From Brachionus koreanus (Eukaryota > Rotifera > Eurotatoria > Ploima > Brachionidae): DNA of 64,000 nt. The notes under the pieces are model-generated. The model worked only from the letters and a program-made list of their open reading frames with translations. It was not told where the DNA came from and did not search any database. The stretch's first letter is position 1. The number at the start of each line of letters is the position of its first letter. The stretch covers positions 13,484 through 77,483 of the forward strand of contig PJRA01000403.1 in the NCBI GenBank assembly GCA_016987375.1, written 5' to 3'. Shown here in pieces: positions 1 through 12,475 of the stretch. Both the position numbers and the translations under genes were made by a program.

Positions 1-839
1 CCTTTAAAGCCGTTTTCTTGTGCCATATCACGAATTGTAAGTATTAACTTCCATCTTTTATATGGTGTAATCTAATAAAAAATAAACTTCTAATTTAAAA
101 AAAATAATCTAATATAATATTGTACCTTATCAACATAGACTTTTTTAAATGCCAAATCAAATGGCATTGTAAGAGCTGCCGAAGTACCACCCGCGATTGC
201 ACCACAAATGGCTGACTCGTGTGTTTCACAGTGTTCTTGATTTTTTTTCGAATTTTCAACAGAGCATTTTAGAAATTCCCACAGTGGATATTTTATGGAA
301 CAAAAAGGCAATTCTCTTAGAATAGTGGTCAACAATTGTCGGCTCAAACGCATTCCTATATCAGAAGAACATGCTAGTTTGTTCAAAACTTGAAATGGTT
401 TCAGTTCAGTTAAGCGTCTTTCTTGTCTGTAAATATCAACTGGTGCTCTGAATATGCAAGAAGCCTTAAAAAATTAAAATATTTATAAAAGAATTTTTTT
501 TTGTTGTCCTATTTACTGAATGACTCATGTAGACGGCAAAAATGTGACAAATACTCTGGTTCAAGTTTTCTGAATAAGCATGATATTCCATTTTAGATTT
601 TGTTTTGTTGTAGACGCCGAAAAAGGCAGCCGATGTGGGCGGACTTTTTGACAGGGTCGACTTGGGCTTTAATTTAGACTTGATCTTGTGCCGTGGAAAT
701 TGTATCAGTATACTATTACCAGACTGAATTGTCTCATTCTTTAAAGATTAATATTAGTCTTATCATTAATTTCCAATCTGCCAAAACTTACAATAATGCA
801 TGAGATCAAAAAAGGAGAGTTTGATCCGTTGATTTCCAT
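1..839 (-). CDS. SLC25A26: S-adenosylmethionine mitochondrial carrier-like protein (5' part, runs off left edge)
   Basis: This is an inner-membrane mitochondrial carrier; the family exchanges SAM for S-adenosylhomocysteine. Exons on the minus strand are 839-792, 738-517, 464-126 and 47-1, joined by GT-AG introns of 53, 52 and 78 bases, all phase 0. The joined protein (about 218 residues so far) has the SAM-carrier landmarks: SAAFFGVY in repeat 1, ASCIFRAPVDIYRQ at the start of repeat 2, ILRELPFCSIKYPLWE, then AICGAIAGG and MPFDLAFKK in repeat 3. The start is ATG at 839, which places the first helix just downstream as in the family. Oddities: the first carrier signature (normally PxDxxK) reads PRHKIK, and about 20-25 residues of the first matrix loop and helix appear to be missing. 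The reading frame is nevertheless open in every exon. The family call is sure; normal transport function is not. Confidence 0.85.
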
Positions 840-3800
840 GTTTAATTTTTTCTATTCTCTCTCTAAAAATAATTTCAAAGTGCTAATAAATTTGAGCGCT
901 TGAATTTTTGACTTCAAAAGCGAAAAAATTCAAGATTTCAATAAAAGACTTGAAAAGAAAAAACGAGCCATAATTTTACAAATGGATTTTTATTGCTCAG
1001 TAACTAGCAGCTTACAAAATTTTTAAAATTATAATTTTTCAATATAAAATTGAGGCTTCAAATAAGATTAGAAATGAATAACTTTTTTTTCTTTTTAACA
1101 AAGCGTGTATCTATAGACCTTATAATTTATTATTTTTAAACTTTAGACCAATCAAGCACAAAGCCACAACCATAACTTGTACAGTTTCTTAAGAATTTTT
1201 TTTAGATTTAGAATTTTAATTAAAATTAAAGAGTTAGAAAGCGTGATCATTTTGTGTTCATTAGATGATATGTATAATTCAAATAAATTATGGCTATTAT
1301 AATTTAAGATAAAATGGTGAATGAAAAGAAGAAACGCCTTAATTCAGGACACTATTTAACTGCACTTTGCTTGGATTAGTCTTAACATATTTTTTTTCGA
1401 TAATTTATAGATATTTCCCATTTTTCATATTTTATCTTGCTTTTTATTAAGGAAAAATGTAATTTTGAAATGAATAATAATTTCGAAATTAAAAAACTTA
1501 AGATTTTTCAAAAAAAATTAGGATCCAAATAAAAATAGAGATTTTCTTTTCACACACTTAAAAAAATTAAATTTTTTGAACTTTATATCTTATGATGATT
1601 AGATATGAAATATCAAAATAACTGTCCGACCACTTAATAAAATAGGCCATCTAAATAGTTATAGAATAAATAACTTCAGATAATAGACAAGATTAATTGC
1701 TTGAATAAAGAGCTAATTCTAAGTGAAATTAAATAATGGCAGTTGATGCAGTTTTAAAATAAAAAACACTCCTTTGAAACAAAAGATTTAGTTAAAAAAC
1801 CAAACTGTTAGCAATGAACCAAATTTCTATTAATCGTGTAAAACTTTTAACATCTAGATTTTAAAATTTTTTATTTAATAAAAAAATTAAAGAAAAGATA
1901 CTCCTTTTTTCTTAATTGAAATTTAATGTTTTAAAAAACCTTGAGCAACAACATTTATTTATAGCGCGATAAAAACAGCATGCTCTATTCAATTGTAACT
2001 GGTTTTATGTCTTGAAATGTATAAATAAATCAATCGAAACCAGTTTTTCTAAAAAAAAAAGTTTTGTTTTTTACCTTTTAAACGTCAATGCTTAATTTCT
2101 TTTTCATTTTTATATTTTGAACTCAAATATTAAATTAAATATAAAAATTTTTTAGACTATTTTATTTTGACAATAATTAATCACTTTTAGTTTAAAAAAA
2201 TGATTGGTTTAATTTGCAAAATTATCAACCAAGGCTCCCAGTTTCATTCTTAAACTAAATTTTTGTTCTAAAATTATTTCAGGAAATATTTAATTTTATC
2301 AAAAGCTTCAGTTTTAGAATATTAAAATAATTAAAATATGTCATTTAAAAATCTGATTAATATTTTATTTAAAAAATAAAAAAATCGATAAGATTTTTCT
2401 AATTTAAGTGATAAAAAATTTAACAGATCGATTGGTTATTAAGCCAACTTATTAGTAAGTTAATATATTTCCTTAAAAAAATAAAAATCAAACTTGATCT
2501 TTAAGATAGAAATTTTCTTTAAAAAAAAATTTAGCATAATTTTTTTTCTAATTGAACTCGAAATAATTAATAAATTCAGTTTGTGATTTGACTCAAATGA
2601 TATTTTAATTTATTTTAGAAATTTAAATTAAAAAATAAAAAACAATTTTATTAGAAAATAAAGCAAAAAAAAATTAGAAATATAAATTGAAAAAAAAATT
2701 TTCAAGATTTTTCCATTAAAATAGAGTCGTATAAAAAATACGATATTTTAAATGTTGATCATATAAATTAATTTTTTAAAAAATATTAAAAAAATTAATG
2801 TAAAATTTGATGTTTTTTCTTGTTAAAAACAAACGAATTTTTAAATCATTTAAAATTCAATAAAATTTTGGTTTCAAAAATTCTTTAATTGTCAGATAAA
2901 TATTAAATTTATTAAGTTTTGAATAAAAATACATAACCATATAAACTTATTGAAAAAGAATCAAGCAATTACATTTACGAAATTTATTTATTGATTTTAG
3001 AATGACTTACAAAATTAACTTTTTCAGAGAAATTTAAGCAATAATTACTAATATTTCTTTTAAAGGATTTAAAGTGTGCTTTAAATTTTTTGATTTTATT
3101 TTTTGAAAGAGCAAGGTATGTCGTATTGAAAAAAAATTATTTTTTAATGATTTATCAGATTATTTATAAATGTTATTGATTTTTAGGTTTTGTAAACCTT
3201 GCTATTTTAATAATAAAAAATAAAAAGGTAAACAATTAAATAATTCATTTCTATTGATAGATTACATAATAGGATAAAAGCTAAGAATTATAGCTTTTAT
3301 TCATATATATTCTTTGTGTTATCCTACAGTGATCATTTCAAATTAAAAATACGATAAAAATTTGTATTTTTTTCAAAATACTTACACTTATCCTTAATAT
3401 TTGTGCTTATTAAAACAATCATTTTTTTCGAAAGAATAATTTTTGCATTAATAAGCTTATTACATTTAAATTTAAATTGCGATTTCTTTAAAAAAAAATA
3501 AAAATTTAGTTAAGATTTATTATAAACATTTTAAATTTATTCATTCATCTATTTATCTTGAATAGCTTAAATTTTATTAGACATTTACAATTGGAATTTA
3601 AATTGATTTAGAGAATACATATTTTTTATTTTATATAAAGACACTAAATACTCGATAAAACAAATTTTTTCCAAAATATTTATTTTATTTTGTATTTAAA
3701 AAAAGAATCAGCAGATTAAATCATATAACTACGGTACTTATTTATAAAATTTTCAAATTTAGATTTCAGTTAAAAATTTTTCAACCTTTATCGGAAAAAA

Positions 3801-6800
3801 AATTCAAGAAAATTTGAATTAAAATTTTATGATTTTAAAAATTTTTTAGTTATTCTTTTTAAGAAGGCTTTTTTTCCCGTTATCTACTTTTTAAGATATA
3901 AATATCAAACATTTTTATTAGATCGTTCAAAAAAATTGATCAATTTCATGTAAGTAAGTCTTTTTGTGTATATTTTTCAAAAATATATAATTTTAAACAT
4001 TGATTTTAATTAACAATTAAAAAATTTTATAAAAAAAATTTAATAAAATTTCTATTTAAATGAAAAAAAATTATTTATTGGTAATAGTTTTTTCGAATTA
4101 TTGATATTCTTCCAGCGATTTAGATTTAATTAAAAATGTTTTAGAAAAAATCAAGTGTTACATAATAAATTTGTAGAAGAATGTGAGCTTAATGAACAAA
4201 TTTTACTATTAGATGATAAACATCGATACGCAACAAAACAATTTTACATTGAGTTGCATTCCAACAAATGAAGATATTTATAAGCATAATTTATTTTGTC
4301 ATTAAGATATAAAAGATTTCATCATCATTTATTTCTAATGATCATTAAAGGGCTCCCTCATCATTATTATGCTAAATTATGGGCTTTAGAAAAAATATTT
4401 TAAAATTGCTAAATATTGCGTAATATTTTGTTGTACTAAACTTTGAGCATTTTCTTTATTTCTTGTTTCGTCTTTTTTTTTTGTTATTGTTGAATTAGAA
4501 ACAATAAATTTTTTTTTCAAATGAGATAAACTATCACTTTTTCTAATTCAAAAATAAATATCATTGTAAAATTTTATATTAAACTTTATAGAATATTTGT
4601 TGAAATAAAAAAACATTATTACAAAATTTAGAGAAAAAGCTCATTAGATGTCTTCGGATGTCCATCATATTTAAATTAGATTGTAAAAATTTAATCAATT
4701 TAGAACTATATTGAAGTAGATTTCGATTTTAAAAATTTAGATTGTCAAAAAAAAATTAAGACTAAGCTGTCGACACTGGTAGCGGCACTAATAACATTTT
4801 CAAATATTTGCTTAAACTTTAAAATCTTTATTACAAATGTAAATATTTTAAATTACGTTTTTATTTTTTATAGTAAAAAATATTCATAATTTGAAAGATA
4901 ATAACAGTATGTAGTTTAATAGCTACTTATGATGATTCAGTTTATAATAATTTTGTTTTTCTTGTTCTCCCGTTTCAAGCACATAGACTTTTTATTTCAC
5001 AGTTTTTCTAAAGAATTTACTTAAATGTACAAACTGACTTGTTTGAATAAATTATCTACTACTACTTGTATTATTAAATGCCAGAACGGTATATTTAGAA
5101 CAACATTTTTATGATCTTTGGAATTTCTGTAATTTGGTTATGTAATTTTTTTTTAATTAACTATCGAATTCAATCTTGAATGTTTTAATGTTTCTATTTT
5201 GGAGAATATTATAAGCGCAATTTTAGTTGTTTTTTTTGGTTATGTTAATAATCCTTGGAAATTTATCTTATTACGATTTTTCAATAACAACATTTGATAA
5301 TACCAACTATTTCGCACTAAATAAATTTTTTTTATGGCTTTAATTTGACGTTTATAAATACCTGACCAATATGAAAATATATATATGTATTAAAATTAGA
5401 TGTCTAGATGGATTATTCTCAAAAATTAGAGCTTTTATTATCCACAGGAGATTTTAAAACTTGTCTAAAAATAGACAGAATTAAAAAAAAATTCATTCAG
5501 AAATTTATTAACTTAATAAGAAATTAATTTAATTTGTATGTAAAACTTGACATATGTTAGATTATCGATCGATTTATTTTACGTTTTTTTTTTAGTCAAA
5601 AATTCCAAGTTAATTTATTTGAATGGAAATGCTTTAATAAAATTACTCTTTTAGTGACATTAATTAAAAATAAAAGTCAATTTATTTTAAATATGTGATA
5701 CTCTTCATTATTAGGAAATAGAAAATAAAATGTCCATGAATAAATGAACAGATTATATTCTAGGAAAAGAATTCAAAAATAATCTATCTTCATTATTTCG
5801 ATCGATTTTTTGTTACTAAAAATTTTAGGTTAAGATTTATAAACAACAAAGTAAATATGTCAGACTATTTGAAAAATTTTACTCTTTATGGTCTATAATA
5901 AATATTTTTCTGTTTTATTCCGAGTAGAATTTTTTTGAAATTCGTAGAGTCAAAATCTTAATTAGGCTTTGTTTCAGGGTATTTGGTGTTTTTTTTTTGT
6001 TAAAATAAAATTCAATTATTTTTTGTATTCTATTTAAAATGATTAAGAGATTCGGACCATAAGTTTCTTTATTTTTTTCATACAAGTAGACTGTCATTTA
6101 TTGCAGCTGGTTAGAAAAAAATTTCTCATCATTTACAAGAATTAGTAACGTTAAGTTGAGACAGTTTGTTCCAGTTGAAACAGTTTATTTTATCAATCAA
6201 TTTTTGCGTAGAAAAATTAAAAATAGAAATTAGATTGATAATTTAATTTATTAAATAAATAATGGCAATTTAGATTAAGCCGAGTGCATGATTATTCTCA
6301 TTCTGATTTCATTTATGGATATATTATGATGAAAAAATTTAGGCTACTTTAAAATTAGTTTCCGAATGGATAACCCGCTCTCTTCCTAAGTAATATTATA
6401 ACCTGATTTTCAAAAATTTTATCTCAATTTATTTTATCTAATCTATCTGCTCGATGGTTAATGAATTATGTGAAGCACATAAACACTGATTGTGTTTTTT
6501 CTCAAAAGTCCTAAATTACTTTTTAGCTAAATATTTTTATCAATTGTTAATTTTTTAAATAAAAAAATGATAATTTCATAAGGTTTTTTTCAATTTAAAT
6601 TTGATTTTTATCTGGCAATGTTAAATTTTCTAATTCTCTTATTTACTTTAGAAAAAAAAAGCATAATTTATAATTTAAATTAAAGCTGTTTTTGGCTTTA
6701 ATCAATTAATTTTAGTTAAATTTAAATATTATTTAAGAGAGGTCAGAGAAAAAAATTTGATCTTCAGAGATTTAAAAATTCGTCAGATAAAATTTAAGAG

Positions 6801-8336
6801 TGCAAAACTTTTCGACAGACGCGTTTCTAATAAATTTTTTTCTCATTTTATAAATTGGAACAAAAAAATTGAAAACTAATCTTATATAAATTTAGGATTC
6901 TATCATATTTTTTAGGTCAAATGTGTCTAGTTAAATAATTTAATTTGAGTAAAATTTTTCACTTCACATCATATCCTAGCTATTTAGATTATATGCGCTC
7001 AAACAATTTTGGTTATTTTTATTTTCTATGTCTAATTATTTTTCGTCATAATAAAATATTTTATAATAGAGACTCCTAAATTCTGTTCTTAGTTACTCAA
7101 TTTTATATCTATGTCTCGCAATTTGTCGTAAAATCTCTGTCATATTAGCAGAAAAATCAATTTTTGTAAACATATCTATGTTTTTATCGAAGCTTCATAT
7201 TATCTAAAAATTATCAATTAATAAAATTTTTCTCTTTTTGTAAATGATTGAAAAAAATTATATGTTTTTTGTTTTTATTTTCAAATATTTAGACTTAAAA
7301 AAAGGACTAACTAAAGTAAATTTATACATCGAGTTAATGATAATTAAAAAAAATCTAAGTTCGGTTTTTTTAATTACTAGAAATAAAAATGATTGATATG
7401 CAAGGTGGTCTGAATTTTACTGATTTGTTCTATATTGATTGATAACATGGGGTCTATTTTTCAATTCAAATTGACTCAAAATTATTGTATTAGGAAATTT
7501 TTAGCTTGTTAATATAAGGTTTTCTCAATTCATTTTTCTATTGATTCAATGCCTAAACTGTCTGCTAACAATTTTCTTTTAATATTTTTGTTGGCTAGAA
7601 AAAAATAAATGACAAAAAATAATCAATGATTTTTAAGACAAAAATTGATTTTCAAAAAGAATTTTTTTTTTAGATCAAAATTAGTTTTCTCAAGATTGTA
7701 TTACAAATTTTTCTATTTGTACAACAATACAACTTGAAAAAAAAATATTTTCAAATTGCTTGAAATTGAGAATATTCTATTGTGTATACTTAAACTTCAA
7801 TCCAAAAACGCTTAGCTAGACATGGTTTAAGCGATGATGAATTTTCTTAATTTTCTATTATCTGTTCGTGTAAGTGCTTTTTAGATTAATTCGTTAGCTC
7901 TTAGCACAATTCAATAATAGAAAAATCAATATTTTCAATAAAATAATTTCTTTTAAATCGAAATCCTCTTCCTTTTTGTTTCGATTTTTAATTAAAAAAT
8001 AATACCCCTATAAGTTCCGATTTTGTTCATTTTGAGAAAAATATGACCATTTAAATAATTTCATAGGACAGTTTTTAGAACCCATATGAGCATTAGCATT
8101 AAACCAGATTTTGCCAAAGACAACTTAAAATTAAATTAAATATCCTAAGCTTAGAGTATTAAATTAAATTCAGCTTTTTTTCTTTTTCTAGGGATTCTAT
8201 TTAGAAACCAGATGAATAAAATTTTGAATAAAATTAGTCACATTTTTTTTAAAATTTATTTTTGTATTATTTTTAATTTAGAGAAATATCTAAGTTTTTT
8301 TTTTGTGAATGAAACAAGGTTAGCTTATATTGAATA
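840..8336. other. Long AT-rich spacer, no gene seen
   Basis: About 7.5 kb of A/T-rich sequence full of homopolymer runs. Open frames here are short and have no recognisable protein features. A good splice-acceptor-like sequence (TTTTTAATTTAG) ends near 8281, so a non-coding first exon of the following TBCEL gene could lie somewhere in this spacer; no partner donor was identified. Confidence 0.6.
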
Positions 8337-10034
8337 ATGTCAGAAAAAACTTTAATGGACGCCATTTACGATCGCTACGGCGATGACTCGGACTACCAAG
8401 ATTTAGTGTCTAATTCGTCCTGCTCTTCAGCGTCCACCTCGCCGCTCACGGCCGATTCTAACAATAACCTGATTACAAGCCTGCCGTGCGTCTCATTCTA
8501 TATACCCGAGACGTATTCGTCGCGCAAGGCTCATAATTTAAATATCCGTACCTCAATCAGTCTTGTCATGTCCAGCATGGGCATAACTCACATTGGTGAA
8601 GTTGATGAGCTCGAAGCTGTCTGCAAAGATGTTCTAGAGCTTGACTTGTCCAGAAATGAGCTCACAAATTGGACTGAAATTAGAAAGTTGCTTAGCTCTA
8701 TTAAAAAATTAAGATTTTTAAATTTGAGTTTGAACAAATTTTTGAATGATATAGAATATCAATGGCCATTGCTGGAAACATACAGCACTCTAAATACGTT
8801 GATATTGAATTCTTGTTTTTTAGATCTAGAAGTAGTGGAATCGGTACTAAAACGATTACCAAATTTAAACGAACTTCATTTGTCTTCAAATAATTATGAG
8901 AGAGTCACTTTTTCAAACAATTTTGTTAAGGATTCAATCAAAATTTTGTACTTTAGCAACAATATGCTGGCAGATTGGTGCGAAGTGTGCAAATTTGGCC
9001 AAGCTTTTCCCTATTTAGAAAATTTAGTCCTAAGCGAAAATAATTTGAAAAATTTTAGAACAGACTCTATGACCGATTCAGTAGATAATTGTTCTTTGTT
9101 TAAAAATTTAAAAATTTTAATCTTAAATAAATTGAAAATAAACGATTGGCATGCGATCGATCAATTGAGGGAATTTCCTCAATTGAAGCATGTGCGAATA
9201 CAAAATATACCATTGTTGGAAAGTTTAACTGATGAGCAAAAGTACTATGTGCTTGTGGCTCATTTGGACGAGAGCATAGACAGCTTGAATGGAAGCAAAA
9301 TTTCAAATGATGACAAAGAAAACTGTGAGAGAAAATACATTAGATTTTTCATGGATTCAAATTTTAAGCCCAATCGCTACTACGAGCTGGAGTCTAAGCA
9401 CGGCAAGCTAGACCGACTGGCAGATGTAAACATGGACATAAGCAAGAGAGTATATGTAAAAATAAAGTATAATGACAAGCAAATATATGAGAGGATAGAT
9501 GTGAGACAGACTGTGGGCGAATTCAAGAAATATTTGGAAAAATTTGTCGGTCATCCGGCTAGTAGATTTAAAGTGTTCTACATAGACATAGAAGCTTGTT
9601 CTATGGCTGTTTATGGACCAGAGGAATTAAAGCACACTAACAGATGTCTGTATTCTTTCAACATTAGAGACAATGATGAGTTTGAAATTGATTTGAAGCC
9701 AGTGCAGGTTTTACATTCAACAGCGTCTGAATATCAATTTCAGTATAGACATCTTGGTCATTTGCATCATCATCACTACAATAGCCACATAAACAACAAT
9801 AGCTATTTTCAATTGCCTAATGGTCGTCCAAACCGATTTAAAAACAGAAAAATACAATCAGAAAATTCAAATAGTAATGGAAACAATTTGATGAAGCGGT
9901 CAAAGCCTGGTTTGATCAATTCATCCAAGTATAAATCTAAAGAAAATTCCTTGAAGGATTCAGTGTGTACGGCATCATTGCCTGCCGATTTAAGCGCATT
10001 TAATAGCATGAGAGAAAATGAAGAAATAAATTAG
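8337..10034 (+). CDS. TBCEL: Tubulin-specific chaperone E-like protein (TBCEL), single exon
   Basis: 565 residues in one uninterrupted frame. TBCEL relatives bind tubulin and promote its disassembly; they are cytosolic. Order of parts: a Ser-rich N-terminus (1-90); leucine-rich repeats from about 95 to 300 (LELDLSRNELTNW, LRFLNLSLNKF, LPNLNELHLSSNNYE and so on, each with the LxxLxLxxN pattern); a linker with SLNGSKISNDDKENCERKYI; and a ubiquitin-like domain at about 371-457 ending LYSFNIRDNDEFEIDL, matching the end of the TBCEL family. No CAP-Gly domain is present, which separates it from TBCE. A tail of about 105 residues follows, rich in His, Asn and Ser, and is longer than in vertebrate TBCEL (about 424 residues in total). 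Having no intron is unusual beside neighbours with up to a dozen or so. Confidence 0.92.
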   Translation: MSEKTLMDAIYDRYGDDSDYQDLVSNSSCSSASTSPLTADSNNNLITSLPCVSFYIPETYSSRKAHNLNIRTSISLVMSSMGITHIGEVDELEAVCKDVLELDLSRNELTNWTEIRKLLSSIKKLRFLNLSLNKFLNDIEYQWPLLETYSTLNTLILNSCFLDLEVVESVLKRLPNLNELHLSSNNYERVTFSNNFVKDSIKILYFSNNMLADWCEVCKFGQAFPYLENLVLSENNLKNFRTDSMTDSVDNCSLFKNLKILILNKLKINDWHAIDQLREFPQLKHVRIQNIPLLESLTDEQKYYVLVAHLDESIDSLNGSKISNDDKENCERKYIRFFMDSNFKPNRYYELESKHGKLDRLADVNMDISKRVYVKIKYNDKQIYERIDVRQTVGEFKKYLEKFVGHPASRFKVFYIDIEACSMAVYGPEELKHTNRCLYSFNIRDNDEFEIDLKPVQVLHSTASEYQFQYRHLGHLHHHHYNSHINNNSYFQLPNGRPNRFKNRKIQSENSNSNGNNLMKRSKPGLINSSKYKSKENSLKDSVCTASLPADLSAFNSMRENEEIN

Positions 10035-10088
10035 ATCTGTATGTTTGTGTATGAATGGATTAGTGCAAGTGAGGTGAATGAAATTGGC

Positions 10089-10094
10089 AATAAA
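10089..10094 (+). terminator. Polyadenylation signal of TBCEL
   Basis: AATAAA, 55 bases after the TBCEL stop codon, in the expected place for the mRNA 3' end. AATAAA is common by chance in such AT-rich DNA. Confidence 0.45.
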
Positions 10095-10503
10095 TATCGC
10101 GCTAAATCTCGGTTAATTTGTTTCTATCAAATTAAAGTCATGCATACTTTGATTAGTTTTCTTTTTTTCTCTCAAATATTAATTGTAAAGTTTATTTATA
10201 AATAGAGCAGTTTAAATTCACCCAGGTCCTATCATTTTCTTTTATCAATTTTAAATTATGTTTTTACTTTAATTTTTTTTTCCATTTTGAAGCTTTTAAT
10301 TTTAATTTTGACCATTTAATTGTACATTTCAGGGAATATTGTTAAATAAATTGTAACTTACTAGAAAAATTTTTATTCATTTTAATCCAATATCTCCTAT
10401 AAAGATTGAAAAAACAAATTAAATTGTTAACCATGGTAATTTTGTTTATTTTAATGAATTTCAGTATTATTTAATTTTTAATAGAGAAAAAGATACTACT
10501 CGA

Positions 10504-10536
10504 AAAAAAGATATATACGACTAGTATATCTTTTTT
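10504..10536. repeat. Small perfect inverted repeat
   Basis: Arms of 12 bases (10504-10515 and 10525-10536; AAAAAAGATATA and its complement) around a 9-base spacer. About 470 bases past the TBCEL stop. Function unknown. Confidence 0.5.
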
Positions 10537-10753
10537 AAAATTCATTGTAGGTAAATCTATTTGAAATAAAATTTATTTTAGGAATTTTTCCAATAATGAA
10601 TTTATCTTGCGAAATTATTCAGCATTGTGATGATAAAATAGAAAAGTAAATTTTTAAATAAAAAAAAATTATTTAAAAAAGTAAAACATTGAAACATTTA
10701 GATTAAATTTTTTGATTTTTTTTTAAATCTGTGAAATTGATATAATTGAAAAT

Positions 10754-10789
10754 AGATTATGTTAAAGTTGACAACTTTAACATTAATCT
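10754..10789. repeat. Imperfect palindrome with 17-18 base arms
   Basis: Arms at 10754-10770 and 10772-10789 are complementary with one indel, around a single central base. The inner 12 bases of each arm (ATGTTAAAGTTG and its complement) pair perfectly. Near the reverse-transcriptase relic. Confidence 0.5.
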
Positions 10790-10918
10790 CTTGATCATAA
10801 AGCTATTTATCAGTATTACATATAAATAATGAAAGGTTTTTTCACCATTAGTCAATTACTAAGATTTGTAATAGTTGCTGAAAAAATTTAATAAAGCACT
10901 TTCCAAATCTTTATCTTA

Positions 10919-11110
10919 ATAACCAATTGACCTGTCATCAGCTAACATTTTTATGTTAAAATTAAATTTCCTAGAAGATATAGGAAATGGTTTAATAGAA
11001 AAGAAGTGGAACTAATTCTGAACCTTGTGGTACACCTAATTTGAGTGAAGTAGGTTTAGATTTTTATCCCCAAGACGTACTATTTGTGCTCTATAGTATT
11101 GTACTAGTCC
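10919..11110 (-). pseudogene. Decayed non-LTR retrotransposon reverse transcriptase fragment
   Basis: On the minus strand around 11040-10995 the sequence reads LGVPQGSELVPLLFY before a stop. This is the conserved (G)VPQGS...PLLF block of LINE-type reverse transcriptases. About 60 bases further on, in another frame, it reads KMLADDRSIG, matching the (F/Y)ADD catalytic box in correct order and roughly correct spacing. Upstream (to about 11110) the sequence could encode the residues before VPQGS. Stops and frame changes show it is dead. The clade cannot be named from so little. Confidence 0.72.
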
Positions 11111-12475
11111 AACTTTTACTTAATTAACAATCGATGAAAAAAAATTTACTAGCTTAATTCAATAATTAAGTTTTAAGTTTTAGTTCAGAAAAAACTGGTG
11201 ATGAAATAATAAATTAAAAATTAGTTTTTTTTTCCAATTTTATTTTAACTATCTTATCTAAATTTTTAAAATTGTTTGAATTTATTTTAATTTGAAATTT
11301 CTACAAGATAATATAAAAGTTTAGAGTCAAAAAGAATTTTTAAGCCTAACTAACCGATTAAAAAATTGTTAAAAATGATCTTAATTTTATTAAAAATTTT
11401 AAACATGTTTGTGCTAAACCCTAAATTTGAAACAGCAAAGTGAAATATCTTGTAATGTTAAAATTCAATTATTTAGCGCCAAAATATTAATAATCTAATT
11501 TTTAAACCCACACCATCGCTTTTCATAATTTTCAGTTTTTAATGCAGGATCAAGCCCGCATTTTCGGTTTTTTACCCAGCATTATTTTGCAGGTTTTTTG
11601 AATTTTAACTTCGCATCAAAACATGAAATCCATTTTTCTTTGCACGCATCCCAAGCAGGCAGATTTTAACATGAGGTTGGTCGCTTATGCGTGCACTAAA
11701 ACCTAAGAATCAATATTTATCCCATACACGATATCGCAAGGGTTTACGGTATTAATAGAATTAAATATTTTTAAATATAAATTGGAGAAAAAAAAATTTT
11801 TTCTTTTCATTGCAACTTGATTTTTTAAATTGAATCAATTTCAGCATTATATTTTTTTTGTTTTGGCTTAAATTTGACTGTTAATATTATAATTTAAAAT
11901 AATTTTTATTTCCATTTTTCATCCTTGGATTGATTGAGGATTTTCACACTGATTCAAATTAATAAATTTTTTTAATAATATGATTAATATGAATTTTTCT
12001 AAATTGAATATTTCACCACAATCAAATTCTGATTAACACAAATAGAAAATCATACAATACGATCAGCTTTTTTTTCTAAAAACATAATATATCAAAAATT
12101 TTGAATTAGACATTTTCAGTTTAATCTTTATTTATTATATTTGAGAAAATCTTTATTTTTTTAGTATCTGTATGAAGTATGAAACTCATTTGGATTATAT
12201 ATTATTTTTAAATAGATTTTAATATGAGTTTTTTTTTTAGTCATGTAGATTTTACCATATTCCCTTGTTCGATTATACATTAATTACTGTCAATGCTGTG
12301 TTTTGATTTAAGACGCTGCAGAATCAAACAAGGTAATATGAAATATTTTTCTTTAAAAAGAATTGGTCGTTTATTAAATCACAATATTTTTTTAAACAAT
12401 ATTTAGAAAAATAATATGAGTTAAAGAAATGATATTAGTACTTTTATTTTAAATACCTTTATTAGACATTAAATT

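Larger units (their letters stand above)
10035..12475. other. Spacer between TBCEL and ALG8
   Basis: AT-rich DNA between the ends of two genes on opposite strands. It holds the reverse-transcriptase relic and two small inverted repeats listed separately. Nothing else is recognisable. Confidence 0.6.
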
